Source: an uncultured Prochlorococcus sp. (GTDB lineage: Bacteria; Cyanobacteriota; Cyanobacteriia; PCC-6307; Cyanobiaceae). From it: 32,911 bases of DNA. The DNA lies in assembly GCA_902535025.1 (NCBI GenBank), contig CACARV010000009.1:1-32911 (forward strand). The letters run 5' to 3'. Position 1 is the stretch's first letter. Every line of letters begins with the position of its first letter. A program made the position numbers and the translations under genes. Below are positions 1-8,452 of this stretch, piece by piece. The notes under the pieces are model-generated. The model made no database searches and was not told the origin of the DNA. It saw only the letters and a program-made list of their open reading frames with translations.

Positions 1-2
1 AA

Positions 3-293
3 AAATTTGAAAATGCTCCTCAAATCATTTCAGAGCGACCAGCCTCTGTACATTTGACTAGATCTATTCCAAAAGACTATAAACAGGGATTGAAAAATTT
101 TCTTAATTTTAAAGGTTATAAGATTAATGAACTCTATCCAAGAAGAACTAGAAGATCGACGGCAGTAAATTGGTTGATTCATTGGGCGATTGAAAATGAT
201 TGTTTTTCAAAAGATAATGGATTAATGCCAATTCCTTGTTCACCACCTCTCAATCCAGCTAAAGGACATTTTGGCGATCCAGAAATTAAATAA
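3..293 (+). CDS. Unidentified protein, C-terminal part (runs off left edge)
   Basis: The reading frame is open from the first in-frame codon at position 3 to TAA at 291-293, so the gene begins left of the window. The TTG at 54 is inside this open frame and is unlikely to be the true start. The visible 96 residues are basic. They contain a cluster PRRTRRS and a proline-rich tail (PIPCSPPLNPAKG). I see no membrane segment and no catalytic motif. I do not recognise the family. It lies 74 bases upstream of der on the same strand, which suggests co-transcription but says nothing about function. A conserved cyanobacterial hypothetical protein is the likeliest description. Confidence 0.7.
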   Translation, partial: KFENAPQIISERPASVHLTRSIPKDYKQGLKNFLNFKGYKINELYPRRTRRSTAVNWLIHWAIENDCFSKDNGLMPIPCSPPLNPAKGHFGDPEIK

Positions 294-367
294 GTTTTTT
301 TGAATAAGGTAAATGATTCTATTAAAGGTATAGTTGTAATGGATACTACTTTCTTTGGAGAGAAGAA

Positions 368-1741
368 TTGATTCTTCCTACAATAGCAATTATCGGAAGA
401 CCTAACGTTGGGAAATCTACCTTAGTTAATCGTCTTTGCCAAAGTAATGATGCGATAGTATTTGATAAACCTGGTGTTACAAGAGATAGAACTTATCAAA
501 ATGCTTCCTGGGGAGGTAAGGAATTTCAAATAGTTGATACTGGAGGTTTAGTTTTTGATGATGATAGTGAATTTCTCCCAGAGATAAGGACACAAGTTTT
601 CTTGGCTCTAGAAGAGGCTTCACTCGCGTTACTGGTGGTAGATGGGAATCAAGGCGTTACTGATGGTGATTTATCAATAGCAAAATGGTTAAGAAACTCA
701 AGCTGTAAAACAATTGTTGCTGTTAATAAATGCGAATCGACTACTCTTGGAATATCCTTAGCGTCAGAGTTCTGGAAATTAGGACTGGGTGAACCTCAAG
801 CCGTTTCTGCCATTCATGGATCAGGTACCGGAGATCTTTTAGATCTCGTTATTGATGAACTTCCTGAAAATAATATTCAGGATCAAGAAGAAATGATAAT
901 GATGTCAATTATCGGCAGGCCAAATGTTGGGAAATCTAGTCTGCTTAATTCAATCGTAGGGGAAAAGAGAGCAATAGTTAGTGATATTAGTGGAACAACA
1001 ACTGATTCTATTGATACAGTTATTAAAAAAGGTGACAAACATTGGAAAATTATTGATACTGCAGGGATTAGAAGAAAGAAAAATGTTAAGTACGGGACCG
1101 AGTTCTTTGGTATAAATAGGGCTTTTAAATCTATTGATAGAAGCGATATTTGTGTATTGGTTATAGATGCCAAAGATGGAGTCACTGATCAAGACCAGAA
1201 GTTGGCTGGAAGAATAGAAGAACAAGGTAGAGCTTGTATAATTGTTGTAAATAAATGGGATCTTATAGAAAAAAATAGTTCAACAATTTATCAAGTAGAA
1301 AAAGAACTAAGATCTAAACTTTATTTTTTACATTGGTCAAAAATGATTTTTATATCTGCCCTGACCGGACAAAGAGTTGAAAATATTTTTGAGCATGCTC
1401 TTAATGCTGTAGACCAACATAGAAGAAGAGTCACAACATCTGTGGTAAATGAAGTTCTTAAAGAGTCTATTAGTTGGAAAAGCCCTCCAACAAAAAGAAG
1501 TGGCAAGCAAGGAAGAATTTATTACGGTACTCAAGTAAAGAACAAACCTCCCACTTTTACACTTTTTGTAAACGATCCTAAATTATTTGGAATAACGTAT
1601 AGAAGATATATCGAAAAACAAATTAGAACAAATTTAGGATTTGAAGGCTCACCTCTCATTTTGCTTTGGAGAGGAAAACAGCAAAGAGCATTAAATAAAG
1701 AAGTCGACAGGGAAAATATTGAGTTAATTCAAAAAGATTAA
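368..1741 (+). CDS. der: Ribosome assembly GTPase Der (EngA)
   Basis: Der is an essential GTPase with two tandem G domains that acts in maturation of the 50S subunit. Both P-loops are visible: GRPNVGKST at about residues 10-18 and GRPNVGKSS at about 183-191. Each is followed by a G3 motif (DTGG, DTAG) and a G4 motif (NKCE, NKWD). After residue 350 comes the basic KH-like domain that is specific to Der. The length of 457 residues is normal. The start is TTG at 368, chosen because GGAGAG lies at 357-362, 5 bases upstream, and the protein then begins directly with the first G domain. The first G4 motif is NKCE where NKxD is usual, a small deviation. The stop overlaps the next start by one base (TAATG), suggesting translational coupling to the EcfT-like gene. 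Confidence 0.97.
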   Translation: MILPTIAIIGRPNVGKSTLVNRLCQSNDAIVFDKPGVTRDRTYQNASWGGKEFQIVDTGGLVFDDDSEFLPEIRTQVFLALEEASLALLVVDGNQGVTDGDLSIAKWLRNSSCKTIVAVNKCESTTLGISLASEFWKLGLGEPQAVSAIHGSGTGDLLDLVIDELPENNIQDQEEMIMMSIIGRPNVGKSSLLNSIVGEKRAIVSDISGTTTDSIDTVIKKGDKHWKIIDTAGIRRKKNVKYGTEFFGINRAFKSIDRSDICVLVIDAKDGVTDQDQKLAGRIEEQGRACIIVVNKWDLIEKNSSTIYQVEKELRSKLYFLHWSKMIFISALTGQRVENIFEHALNAVDQHRRRVTTSVVNEVLKESISWKSPPTKRSGKQGRIYYGTQVKNKPPTFTLFVNDPKLFGITYRRYIEKQIRTNLGFEGSPLILLWRGKQQRALNKEVDRENIELIQKD

Positions 1742-2655
1742 TGAATATACTTACCAAATTTTCTGTTGGTCAATATGTCTATGGCAATAGAAGTTGGCTA
1801 AGAATAATAGATAGTAGATTAAAAATAATTATAGTAATGATATTTCTAATAACTCCAATCTGGGCTGGGCCTATATGGAGATTAAGTTTGGTTGGTTGTT
1901 TACTATTAATTACTTTTTTAAGTTTATTACCATCTAGGGTATGGTGGAGATCATTGTGCCTTCTCTTATGCTTATCATTATTAATTGGATTTTTATCATT
2001 ACTTGCTTCTTCTGATATTCAATCACTAGATAACGCCTTAAGAAATCCTGACGAGCTGCGAATAGTAGTGGAAAACTCTACAAAATGGAATATGTTGCAA
2101 ATTCCTTCCCACAAGATATGGTTTATAAATTTTGGGCCTTATAACCTATCAAGAAAAGCCTTTGAATTAGCGATAAAAACCTCTACTTTGATATTTACTG
2201 TTATTCATAGTGTTAATTTGATGCTTTTAACTACATTACAAGAAGATATTGTATGGGCATTAAGTTGGTTTCTGAATCCTTTCAGGAAAATGGGATTACC
2301 AATTAATAAGTGGCTTTTTCAATTATTAATCGCATTACGTTTTATTCCTTTAGTACAGGAAGAATTTCAAAATATTATTAAATCAGTGTCAGTTAGATCA
2401 ATAAATTTTCGAAATTTAGGATTTAAGAAATCATTTAATGTCATATTAATTTTAGTGGAAAGGTTATTTCAAAATATATTTCTGAGAATTGATCAAGGTG
2501 CAGAATCATTGCTCTCAAAGAAAAAAATTATTTTAGATATGAATAGATTTAGAACTTTTCATCATTCGAGATCTCTCAATTTAATTGTTAATTCAATATC
2601 GATATGTTTTATTTGCATAGCAATTTTTCTTAGAAAACTGTATGGTGCAATATAA
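1741..2655 (+). CDS. EcfT/CbiQ-family energy-coupling transmembrane protein
   Basis: This protein belongs to the transmembrane T subunit family of ECF vitamin and metal importers (CbiQ/EcfT). Hydrophobic stretches lie at about residues 27-46, 49-64, 70-90, 145-172 and 283-301. The N-terminal DSRLK at about 25-29 fits the D-x-R-x-K signature of the family. The region around SVRSINFRNLGF (about 219-230) sits where the coupling helix with its conserved Ala-Arg/Ser-Arg motif contacts the ATPases. No ATPase (A) or substrate-binding (S) subunit gene is nearby, so the substrate cannot be read from context. The ATG shares its A with the der stop codon. Family assignment is good. Cobalt as substrate, often copied into annotations, is not supported by the sequence. 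Confidence 0.85.
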   Translation: MNILTKFSVGQYVYGNRSWLRIIDSRLKIIIVMIFLITPIWAGPIWRLSLVGCLLLITFLSLLPSRVWWRSLCLLLCLSLLIGFLSLLASSDIQSLDNALRNPDELRIVVENSTKWNMLQIPSHKIWFINFGPYNLSRKAFELAIKTSTLIFTVIHSVNLMLLTTLQEDIVWALSWFLNPFRKMGLPINKWLFQLLIALRFIPLVQEEFQNIIKSVSVRSINFRNLGFKKSFNVILILVERLFQNIFLRIDQGAESLLSKKKIILDMNRFRTFHHSRSLNLIVNSISICFICIAIFLRKLYGAI

Positions 2656-2673
2656 ATAACACAATATTTAAGT

Positions 2674-2940
2674 TTGAGTTCTGAGCGTTATTTAAATCAC
2701 CCAACATTTGGAATGTTGTACCAAGTTTCTCCTGGAAATGATGGAAGAGATATCTATGCAACTTTGTATGCACAAAAGATGTTTTTTTTGGTGGAAGTTA
2801 AACAGAGAGAAGTTTTTTTTGAAGTCATTCCTTATCTAGATGCTCGAAATCAAGCTGAATTAAACATTCAAAAAGCAAGAAGAATAGGATCTGAAGAGCT
2901 GGCTAAATGGGAGAATTTATTCACACAAACTTTTTTATAA
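2674..2940 (+). CDS. pipX: PipX, PII- and NtcA-interacting co-regulator
   Basis: PipX is a small cyanobacterial protein that acts as a co-activator of the nitrogen regulator NtcA when 2-oxoglutarate is high, and is sequestered by PII (GlnB) when it is low. The 88 residues match the usual length of about 89. The N-terminal Tudor-like domain is recognisable from SERYLNHPTFGMLYQ (about 3-17) and TLYAQKMFFLV (about 30-40), the surface that binds PII and NtcA. The C-terminal helices end in QTFL, as in other PipX proteins. The start is TTG at 2674, which places the conserved SERYLNHP at the N-terminus. It is followed after three bases by the YggS/PipY gene, the conserved cyanobacterial pipX-pipY pair. 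Confidence 0.96.
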   Translation: MSSERYLNHPTFGMLYQVSPGNDGRDIYATLYAQKMFFLVEVKQREVFFEVIPYLDARNQAELNIQKARRIGSEELAKWENLFTQTFL

Positions 2941-2943
2941 AAG

Positions 2944-3582
2944 GTGGACTCTTCAAATTATTTAAGAATAAAAAATAAAATCCCATTAAATGTAAAAATC
3001 CTTGCAGTTAGCAAAGGATTTAAAAGTCAAGAAATCAAGACTATTCACAATATAGGTCAGAATGATTTTGGTGAGAGTAAGTTTCAAGAGGCCTTTGAAA
3101 AGCAATTGATCTTAAAAGATTTAAAAAAAATACAATGGCACTTTATTGGACGATTACAAAGTAATAAAATAAGGAAGATAGTTCAAAATTTTAAATACAT
3201 TCATTCGGTTGATTCATTTCAAAAGCTGCAAAGAATTTCTAATATTTCTTTTGAAGAAAAGAAAACGCCGCTAATTATGTTACAGGTTAAGTTTAGTGAT
3301 GACCCTACTAAAGGAGGTTTTAATCCTCAATTTTTAATGGAAAAATGGAATGAAATTAAAGAGTGCAAAAATATTATATTAAAAGGTTTGATGACTATAA
3401 ATCCCAAAGGACTTAGCTCTAGGGAAAATTCAGAGTTGTTTATAAAATGTCGTTCATTGGCTGATTCTCTCGATCTCCCGGATTGTTCAATGGGGATGTC
3501 AGGTGATTGGGAAGAGGCTGTTGACTCTGGTTCAACTTGGTTAAGACTAGGTACATTAATCTTTGGAGATAGATCCAAATAA
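2944..3582 (+). CDS. pipY: PipY, YggS-family PLP homeostasis protein
   Basis: This is a single-domain TIM-barrel protein of the YggS/PLPBP (COG0325) family. Members bind pyridoxal phosphate without known enzymatic activity and maintain B6 vitamer and amino-acid balance. The PLP lysine is in LAVSKGF (about residues 20-26). Further family blocks are FGESKFQE, WHFIGRLQSNK, HSVDS, and near the C-terminus SMGMSGDWEEA followed by GSTWLRLGTLIFGDR. The 212 residues are typical for cyanobacteria. The start is GTG at 2944, three bases after the pipX stop, so the two genes are almost certainly co-translated. In cyanobacteria the genetic linkage to pipX ties the protein to the PII network. Confidence 0.95.
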   Translation: MDSSNYLRIKNKIPLNVKILAVSKGFKSQEIKTIHNIGQNDFGESKFQEAFEKQLILKDLKKIQWHFIGRLQSNKIRKIVQNFKYIHSVDSFQKLQRISNISFEEKKTPLIMLQVKFSDDPTKGGFNPQFLMEKWNEIKECKNIILKGLMTINPKGLSSRENSELFIKCRSLADSLDLPDCSMGMSGDWEEAVDSGSTWLRLGTLIFGDRSK

Positions 3583-3603
3583 AAAAATTAATTATTTTTT
3601 TAT
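3579..3603 (+). terminator. AT-only hairpin after pipY, possible bidirectional terminator
   Basis: A perfect 9-bp stem is formed by ATAAAAAAA (3579-3587) and TTTTTTTAT (3595-3603) around a 7-base loop. The 3' arm is itself a T run, so the element could end the pipX-pipY transcript just after the pipY stop at 3580-3582. The stem contains only A-T pairs, so it is weak, and such stretches are common by chance in DNA this AT-rich. Confidence 0.35.
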
Positions 3604-3735
3604 AAAAATTTTATCGATAAACTTGCCGTAAGGTTTAAGTAACGTTATCTAGGTATAGGTAGTTTATTCATTTAAAAATGGATTTATTGCTCAAGGTTCT
3701 TTTACCTTAGTAATCAATTTCAAGAGGAATTAAAG

Positions 3736-4299
3736 GTGTCACTTATTTCTAAATTAAAGGCAGTTGTCGCAGGAGATGAGTATCTCGATGATGATTTCGA
3801 TGATTTGGATTATTCATCAGAGGACGAACTAGATAATTTCAAGCAAAATCAAAAAAACTCAAATGCCCTTACCAATTCAAATCCATTTGAATTTATGAAT
3901 AACAATAAATCATCAAAAGTTGTAGGGATGCCTGGAATCTCAAATTCTTCCTCAGAGGTAAGCCTAATGGAGCCTAGAAGTTTCGATGAGATGCCTCAAG
4001 CAATTCAGGCATTAAGAGAGAGAAAAACTGTAATTCTTAATTTAACAATGATGGACCCAGATCAAGCTCAAAGGGCGGTAGATTTTGTTGCAGGGGGTAC
4101 ATATGCAATTGATGGACATCAAGAAAGAGTGGGTGAAAGCATTTTTCTTTTTGCTCCAAGTTGCGTAAATGTAAGTAGTTCTTTCCCTGAAGAAGCTTCT
4201 CCCTCAAATGTCTCCGCAAGAAATATACCTGAATATAGTTTAGGAAAAAATACTGCTCCAGAACCAGCTTGGGTAAAATCGAAGTTAAGTGCTTATTAG
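3736..4299 (+). CDS. sepF: Cell division protein SepF (Ycf50/Cdv2)
   Basis: SepF binds FtsZ and helps assemble and anchor the Z ring. In cyanobacteria it is also called Cdv2. The 187 residues begin with an N-terminal helix ([13 protein letters not shown]) that would be the membrane-targeting amphipathic segment. A very acidic linker rich in Asp, Asn and Ser (about 14-75) follows. The SepF core starts at about residue 80, with signature [18 protein letters not shown], then [23 protein letters not shown] and the closing strand [15 protein letters not shown]. The start is GTG at 3736 with GAGGA at 3724-3728, 7 bases upstream. Neighbours pipY upstream and proC downstream reproduce the widespread bacterial order yggS-sepF-proC. 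Confidence 0.95.
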   Translation: MSLISKLKAVVAGDEYLDDDFDDLDYSSEDELDNFKQNQKNSNALTNSNPFEFMNNNKSSKVVGMPGISNSSSEVSLMEPRSFDEMPQAIQALRERKTVILNLTMMDPDQAQRAVDFVAGGTYAIDGHQERVGESIFLFAPSCVNVSSSFPEEASPSNVSARNIPEYSLGKNTAPEPAWVKSKLSAY

Positions 4300-4309
4300 T
4301 AATTAAACT

Positions 4310-5122
4310 GTGACTTGTAAAATTGCAGTTATTGGTTTTGGAAATATCGCAAAAGCTATAATAACTCCATTATTAGATAAAAAATTAATCAACCCAGAAT
4401 CTGTTTATTGTGTTGTTAATTCAAAAAAAAGTTTAGAAAATATAAAAAAAAATTACAAATACAATATAAATATTTATCAATCAAATTCTAAAGACGCAAA
4501 AATACTTTGGGATTGTGAAGTTAAGCTTCTTTCGGTAAAACCTCAGCAGCTTAAAGAAATAAATGAATTTGATAATAATATAAATAAAGAGAATTTGTTG
4601 GTTTCCATACTTGCTGGAGTTTCAATAAATAGACTTACCCAAAAATTTCCTAACCATAAATGTGTGAGGGTTGTTACGAATATTCCAATAACAGTTGGAC
4701 AGGGCATAACTGGAATTGCTTGGGGAGAAAAAATTACAAAGGATCAAAAACAAATTACTAAAAAATTATTTGAAAATACTAGTAAAGTTTTTGAATTTAC
4801 TGAAGAATATCTTGATATATTTTTAGCGTTAACTTCATCAGGTCCTGCCATAATAGCTTTAGTTATAGAAGCATTGAGTGATGGTGGATTGAGCGGCGGG
4901 CTCCCAAAAAAACTTTCGGAAGAACTTGTTATCGAGATGATATTGGGGACTATCAAATTAATAAAAGAAAAAAAATTAACTACTTCTGAACTAAAAAATT
5001 TGGTAACTTCTCCAGGTGGAACAACTATTTCTGCTTTAAGAGTTCTAGAAAAAAAGAGTTTAAGGTCTGCTTTAATTGAATCAATAATTTCAGCAAGTAA
5101 TCGAAGTAAAGAGTTTAATTAG
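4310..5122 (+). CDS. proC: Pyrroline-5-carboxylate reductase
   Basis: ProC catalyses the last step of proline synthesis, NAD(P)H-dependent reduction of 1-pyrroline-5-carboxylate, in the cytoplasm. The N-terminal Rossmann motif GFGNIAKAI (about residues 9-17) binds the cofactor. LLSVKPQ at about 74 and the helical dimerisation domain from about 165 carry the family blocks TSSGPAIIALVIEALSDGG and LVTSPGGTTISALRVLE. Length of 270 residues is normal. The start is GTG at 4310, ten bases after the sepF stop. The gene's 3' end overlaps the convergent glycosyltransferase gene by 8 bases. Confidence 0.96.
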   Translation: MTCKIAVIGFGNIAKAIITPLLDKKLINPESVYCVVNSKKSLENIKKNYKYNINIYQSNSKDAKILWDCEVKLLSVKPQQLKEINEFDNNINKENLLVSILAGVSINRLTQKFPNHKCVRVVTNIPITVGQGITGIAWGEKITKDQKQITKKLFENTSKVFEFTEEYLDIFLALTSSGPAIIALVIEALSDGGLSGGLPKKLSEELVIEMILGTIKLIKEKKLTTSELKNLVTSPGGTTISALRVLEKKSLRSALIESIISASNRSKEFN

Positions 5123-6284
5123 TTTTAAAATTTTGTCTTAATTCTAAATAAACTTTCTCAAGAACATCGATATTTTTTTTAATCGTATATCTTTCAATTA
5201 TGCGTTCTCTTGCTTTCTTCCCAAGATCTTTTGTAAATGATGGGTGCTCAACCAGAATTGGAATGATAGTTTTTAATTGTGAGGCTACATTATCAGTAGA
5301 AATTACAATGCCTGCGCCATTATCTAAAACCTCACCATCAGCTCCAGCATCTGTTGCTACACATGCAGTAGAAGTAGACATTGCCTCTAAAAGTGATATT
5401 GATAACCCCTCTACTAAGCTTGGTAAGAAGAACACTTCAGCTATTTGCATTAAAGCTATCCTAGTTTTTAAATCTAATTCAGCGCCCCACCAAATTAGTT
5501 TATCTTTACTTAGGTTAGAAAAACTATTTTCAAGTGTTGGCTTCATTGGTCCATCTCCAACAATAACTAATTTGCAATTATTGTTTTTAGTTTGTCGCCA
5601 AGAACGTAAAAGTGCTTCGACATTTTTCTCGTTGGCAATCCTTCCCATATATAAAAAGATTCTTTCACTTCCCAATTTGTTTTTTACTTGATCATATTTT
5701 TTATTTTTATCGCACAAGGGTTTCCAGATATTTTCATTAACTCCGTTTGGAATAATTATTTGTTTATCTTTAGGTACTCCTAATTTCTCAAGAACATTTT
5801 TCTGTGGTTCTGAAAAAACGATTATTTTATCGAACTTTGCTAGAGATGGAGCATATAATTGATATGTTAGTTGTTGAGTACTTGCAGTTAGACTTCGGTT
5901 ATTTGCATCAAATGCTGGATGAAATGTGCCTATGAGAGGTACATTAATTTCATTACAAATCTCAGGTAGTCTAAAGTCTAAGGGAGATAAAGTTAGACTA
6001 GCGTGGACGATTTCTGGTTTTAATCTTTGTAATGATAGCCTAAGTTCTTTTTCTGCTCTTGGAGATGGAATCGTATAAACTTGGGATTTAATTAAATATG
6101 GGAGACTTACTTCAGGATCATTTGCCAGAAATAATTGTTTTGATGAATTTGAACTAGAGGGATTATCGAAATGAATAAAACTAATTTTATGTCCTCTGGT
6201 CTTCAATTCTGTAGTGGTTGAATTGCCATAAGTTACATTTCCACAAAAAGGAGATTTCTTACCCAACCAGGCAATATGGACCAC
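5115..6284 (-). CDS. GT4-family glycosyltransferase (group 1)
   Basis: This is a GT-B fold retaining glycosyltransferase that uses a nucleotide-sugar donor. The N-terminal acceptor half spans about residues 1-190. The C-terminal donor half begins near IFLYMGRIANEKN (about 210-222) and continues with LVIVGDGPMKP. The family-4 E-x7-E motif is in SLVEGLSISLLEAMS, about residues 290-305. The 389 residues are normal for the family. The start is GTG at 6284. There is no signal peptide, so it would act at the cytoplasmic face. The acceptor cannot be told from the sequence. Lipid or envelope polysaccharide glycosylation is plausible. SqdX was considered, but the N-terminus does not look like it. It is head-to-tail with recO across an 86-base gap. 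Confidence 0.88.
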   Translation of the reverse strand: MVHIAWLGKKSPFCGNVTYGNSTTTELKTRGHKISFIHFDNPSSSNSSKQLFLANDPEVSLPYLIKSQVYTIPSPRAEKELRLSLQRLKPEIVHASLTLSPLDFRLPEICNEINVPLIGTFHPAFDANNRSLTASTQQLTYQLYAPSLAKFDKIIVFSEPQKNVLEKLGVPKDKQIIIPNGVNENIWKPLCDKNKKYDQVKNKLGSERIFLYMGRIANEKNVEALLRSWRQTKNNNCKLVIVGDGPMKPTLENSFSNLSKDKLIWWGAELDLKTRIALMQIAEVFFLPSLVEGLSISLLEAMSTSTACVATDAGADGEVLDNGAGIVISTDNVASQLKTIIPILVEHPSFTKDLGKKARERIIERYTIKKNIDVLEKVYLELRQNFKTN

Positions 6285-6370
6285 AATAATTTAATTAACT
6301 ATTTATTAAGTTAACAGTCCAAAGTCCCCAAGATCATAATTTTAAAATTTGTTGACGACTCAGTAAAATA

Positions 6371-7156
6371 CTAGCTATATAATTCCCTCAGCATTTTTAG
6401 TGAAGACAATTCCTTCTCTAATTGGGTTGAAATCCAAGTTTCAATTATGAATAATATTTTAAGCCAAACTTTTCTAGGTCCTAATAATTCTCCATTAGAT
6501 TTTATTGGTAATTCGGGGAATAGAAGTCGCTGTAATAAAGCAACTTCAGATGCATTTATTTTTAGGTAACTATGAGGATTTTCGATTGATGAAAACCCTT
6601 CATTTGGTAAATAATAACAACTCCATTCCCAATTTCCTAAAGGCGGTATAATTGGCTCTCCTGTTTTACAACAATGATGAATTGGCAAATTTATCCCTCC
6701 GATTGCTAATAGATGGATTAAAGATTGAATACTCATTGAAAGCATTTTAATATCTTTTTCTTCAGATTCTTCATATAAATAAATCCTATCTAGATGTGCA
6801 AGAACGCAAGGTAAATAGTTTTGTTGCTTGTCATTATTACCTATCAATAAAAATGTTAATTCAGTTATTGCTTGTGCTGCTGCAAGACATTCAATATTTT
6901 TTCCTAGACCAGAATAGCTTTTCAATATTTTAATTTGTCGTACAGATTTAAGATTTCTTTTGCCAAAAATCTGCAGACTTAAATATGTTAATGGAGTAGC
7001 TGCGGCAAGACTACTTTTTGGACGTCTAGCACCAGGTACCGCTAACCGAATAATTCCTTGCTCATCGGTAAGAATAGTTATTAATCTATCATTCTCGCCT
7101 AATGGAGAAGCTTTTATACAAAGACCTTCTAGTTTGCACTCACCAGAACCAGACAT
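6371..7156 (-). CDS. recO: DNA repair protein RecO
   Basis: RecO helps RecR load RecA onto SSB-coated single-stranded DNA during gap repair. The N-terminal OB-fold is clear from the opening strands (LEGLCIKASPLGENDRLITI, about residues 9-28) and GIIRLAVPGARRPKSSLAAA (about 34-53). The rest is the helical domain. The zinc-finger region of classical RecO proteins is degenerate here: only HHCC at about 162-165 and one later cysteine remain, so zinc binding is doubtful. At 261 residues the length is normal. The ATG start follows the deoC-like stop codon directly, with no gap (7156/7157). The two genes are therefore in one operon. Confidence 0.93.
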   Translation of the reverse strand: MSGSGECKLEGLCIKASPLGENDRLITILTDEQGIIRLAVPGARRPKSSLAAATPLTYLSLQIFGKRNLKSVRQIKILKSYSGLGKNIECLAAAQAITELTFLLIGNNDKQQNYLPCVLAHLDRIYLYEESEEKDIKMLSMSIQSLIHLLAIGGINLPIHHCCKTGEPIIPPLGNWEWSCYYLPNEGFSSIENPHSYLKINASEVALLQRLLFPELPIKSNGELLGPRKVWLKILFIIETWISTQLEKELSSLKMLRELYS

Positions 7157-7816
7157 TTAAATAACTTTTACTTCTTGAAAAATCTCGCAAAAATTAGAAG
7201 TCCCAACGGAACTGATTCCATTATCAAATAAATCAATAACTTGGGTCAGTTTTTTTATACCACCTACAACTTTGATTTGATTGTGAGAGCCTATTTTTTT
7301 AAGTATTTCTGCTGCATCATTTGATGTGATAGAAGGCCCAAACCCGTCTCCTAATTGAAAATTTTTTAATCCTAATTCCAAAGATATTTCTATCGCACTA
7401 TACAAAACTTCTTGTCGCATCTTTGATTTATTTATTATTATTGAAAGTGGTAATCCCGGTAGTTTAACTTGCTCAATTTCAGCAGCGAAAGTTTCTAAAT
7501 TGCCTTTGGATAAATTCATAAAGTTTGGAATATATTCAATTCCGTTTGCGCCTTTATCTTCTGCGAAACAAACCAATTCTTTAATGAATGAAACTGGCAA
7601 ATCTGCTAAGGGATATGAAATAAATGCGTTTATTTTTGCACTGTAATTACCCAAACAGTTTTTCAAATCAGCTAAATAATTAAGTGAAGTAGAAATATTC
7701 TTGATATTATATTTTTTTATTAAATCGCAATTCATACAGAATTCTTCCCAGGTTAGATAGGGGTTAATAATTATTGCATGAATTTTCTCGTTTAATTCAT
7801 ATTCGATTTTGGGCAT
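7157..7816 (-). CDS. DeoC-fold protein, probably not an active deoxyribose-phosphate aldolase
   Basis: The 219 residues follow the TIM-barrel pattern of 2-deoxyribose-5-phosphate aldolase. Examples are INAFISYPLADLP where DeoC has its NFPHG strand, and the end strand IKVVGGIKK matching the FKPAGGVR region. Two catalytic positions look altered. Where E. coli DeoC has the Schiff-base Lys167 in FIKTSTGK, this protein has FQLGDGFGPS. Where Asp102 sits in DEVDVVF, it has GIEYIPN. The lysine matching Lys201 is kept. The fold is therefore supported, but classical aldolase chemistry is doubtful. It may have another sugar-phosphate-related function or be a binding protein. The ATG start lies 7 bases after the hpf stop, and recO follows immediately, so hpf-deoC-recO form a unit. 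Confidence 0.8.
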   Translation of the reverse strand: MPKIEYELNEKIHAIIINPYLTWEEFCMNCDLIKKYNIKNISTSLNYLADLKNCLGNYSAKINAFISYPLADLPVSFIKELVCFAEDKGANGIEYIPNFMNLSKGNLETFAAEIEQVKLPGLPLSIIINKSKMRQEVLYSAIEISLELGLKNFQLGDGFGPSITSNDAAEILKKIGSHNQIKVVGGIKKLTQVIDLFDNGISSVGTSNFCEIFQEVKVI

Positions 7817-7823
7817 TTAAAAT

Positions 7824-8408
7824 TTATTTAGATTGGATCAGGCCATAACCTCCATTATTCCTCCTATAAATGACTTGTAGTTCGTTATTTTTATTATTTC
7901 GAAAAACATAAAAATCATGATCAATCAAATCTAATTGTTTCCTTGCTTCTTCTGATGAAATTGGAGTCATTTCAAAGTATTTATTTTTTATAGATGGTTC
8001 AGGGAGAGTAGCTTCTCTTCCCTCTTCGAATAAAGGTTTATCGAAAAAGCTTGATCCCTCATCCTCGATTGGGTAAGACTCTTTATTTTTAAATTGACTA
8101 TTGTGAATAGAATTACTATTTCTTTCTTTGTATTTACGTAATTTTCTGCAAAGTTTATTTGAAACTAGATCAATGCTTGAGTACAGATTTTCAGTTTTTT
8201 CTTCAGCTCTAATTACAGTACCATTCGCAAAAATAGTAACTTCTGCCGTTTGGAACGAGACTCTTGGGTTCTTTTCTATTGAAAGGTGTATGTCTGCTTC
8301 TTTAACGATATCCTTATAGTGATGCGTTGCTTTTTCTATCTTTGCCTCAGTATATTGTTTTAATGCTCCAGTGAGCTCAAGATTCTTTCCATGGATTAAA
8401 ATTTTCAT
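7824..8408 (-). CDS. hpf: Long-form ribosome hibernation promoting factor (HPF/LrtA)
   Basis: HPF binds the 30S decoding site and, in the long form, joins 70S ribosomes into inactive 100S dimers. In cyanobacteria the protein is called LrtA because its transcript is light-repressed. Residues 1-97 are the S30AE domain (ILIHGKNLELTGALKQYTEA, then the basic RKLRKYKERN). A flexible linker covers about 98-142. The dimerisation domain is about 143-192 (FEMTPISSEEARKQLDLIDH and VIYRRNNGGYGLI). The total of 194 residues fits the long form. The ATG at 8408 faces lipB across only 44 bases, so the two divergent promoters must be tightly packed. That leaves little room for the long regulatory leader described for lrtA elsewhere. 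Confidence 0.95.
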   Translation of the reverse strand: MKILIHGKNLELTGALKQYTEAKIEKATHHYKDIVKEADIHLSIEKNPRVSFQTAEVTIFANGTVIRAEEKTENLYSSIDLVSNKLCRKLRKYKERNSNSIHNSQFKNKESYPIEDEGSSFFDKPLFEEGREATLPEPSIKNKYFEMTPISSEEARKQLDLIDHDFYVFRNNKNNELQVIYRRNNGGYGLIQSK

Positions 8409-8452
8409 AACAATTCTAAAAATATTTACTTACTTTCTAAATCTACTTAAAT

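Noticed and set aside
883-1506. Several minus-strand ORFs of 60-100 codons across der
   Set aside because: They lie opposite a conserved gene and their translations are Ser/Ile/Phe-rich without recognisable motifs, typical antisense shadows.
5115-5122. Overlapping 3' ends of proC and the glycosyltransferase as an antisense control device
   Set aside because: Eight-base convergent overlaps, like the 11-base one at 14253-14263, are ordinary in compact genomes, and no structure supports regulation.
5200-5691. Plus-strand ORF of 163 codons opposite the glycosyltransferase
   Set aside because: It is the longest shadow frame, but it runs antisense to a clear GT4 gene, including its donor-binding motifs, and has no family features.
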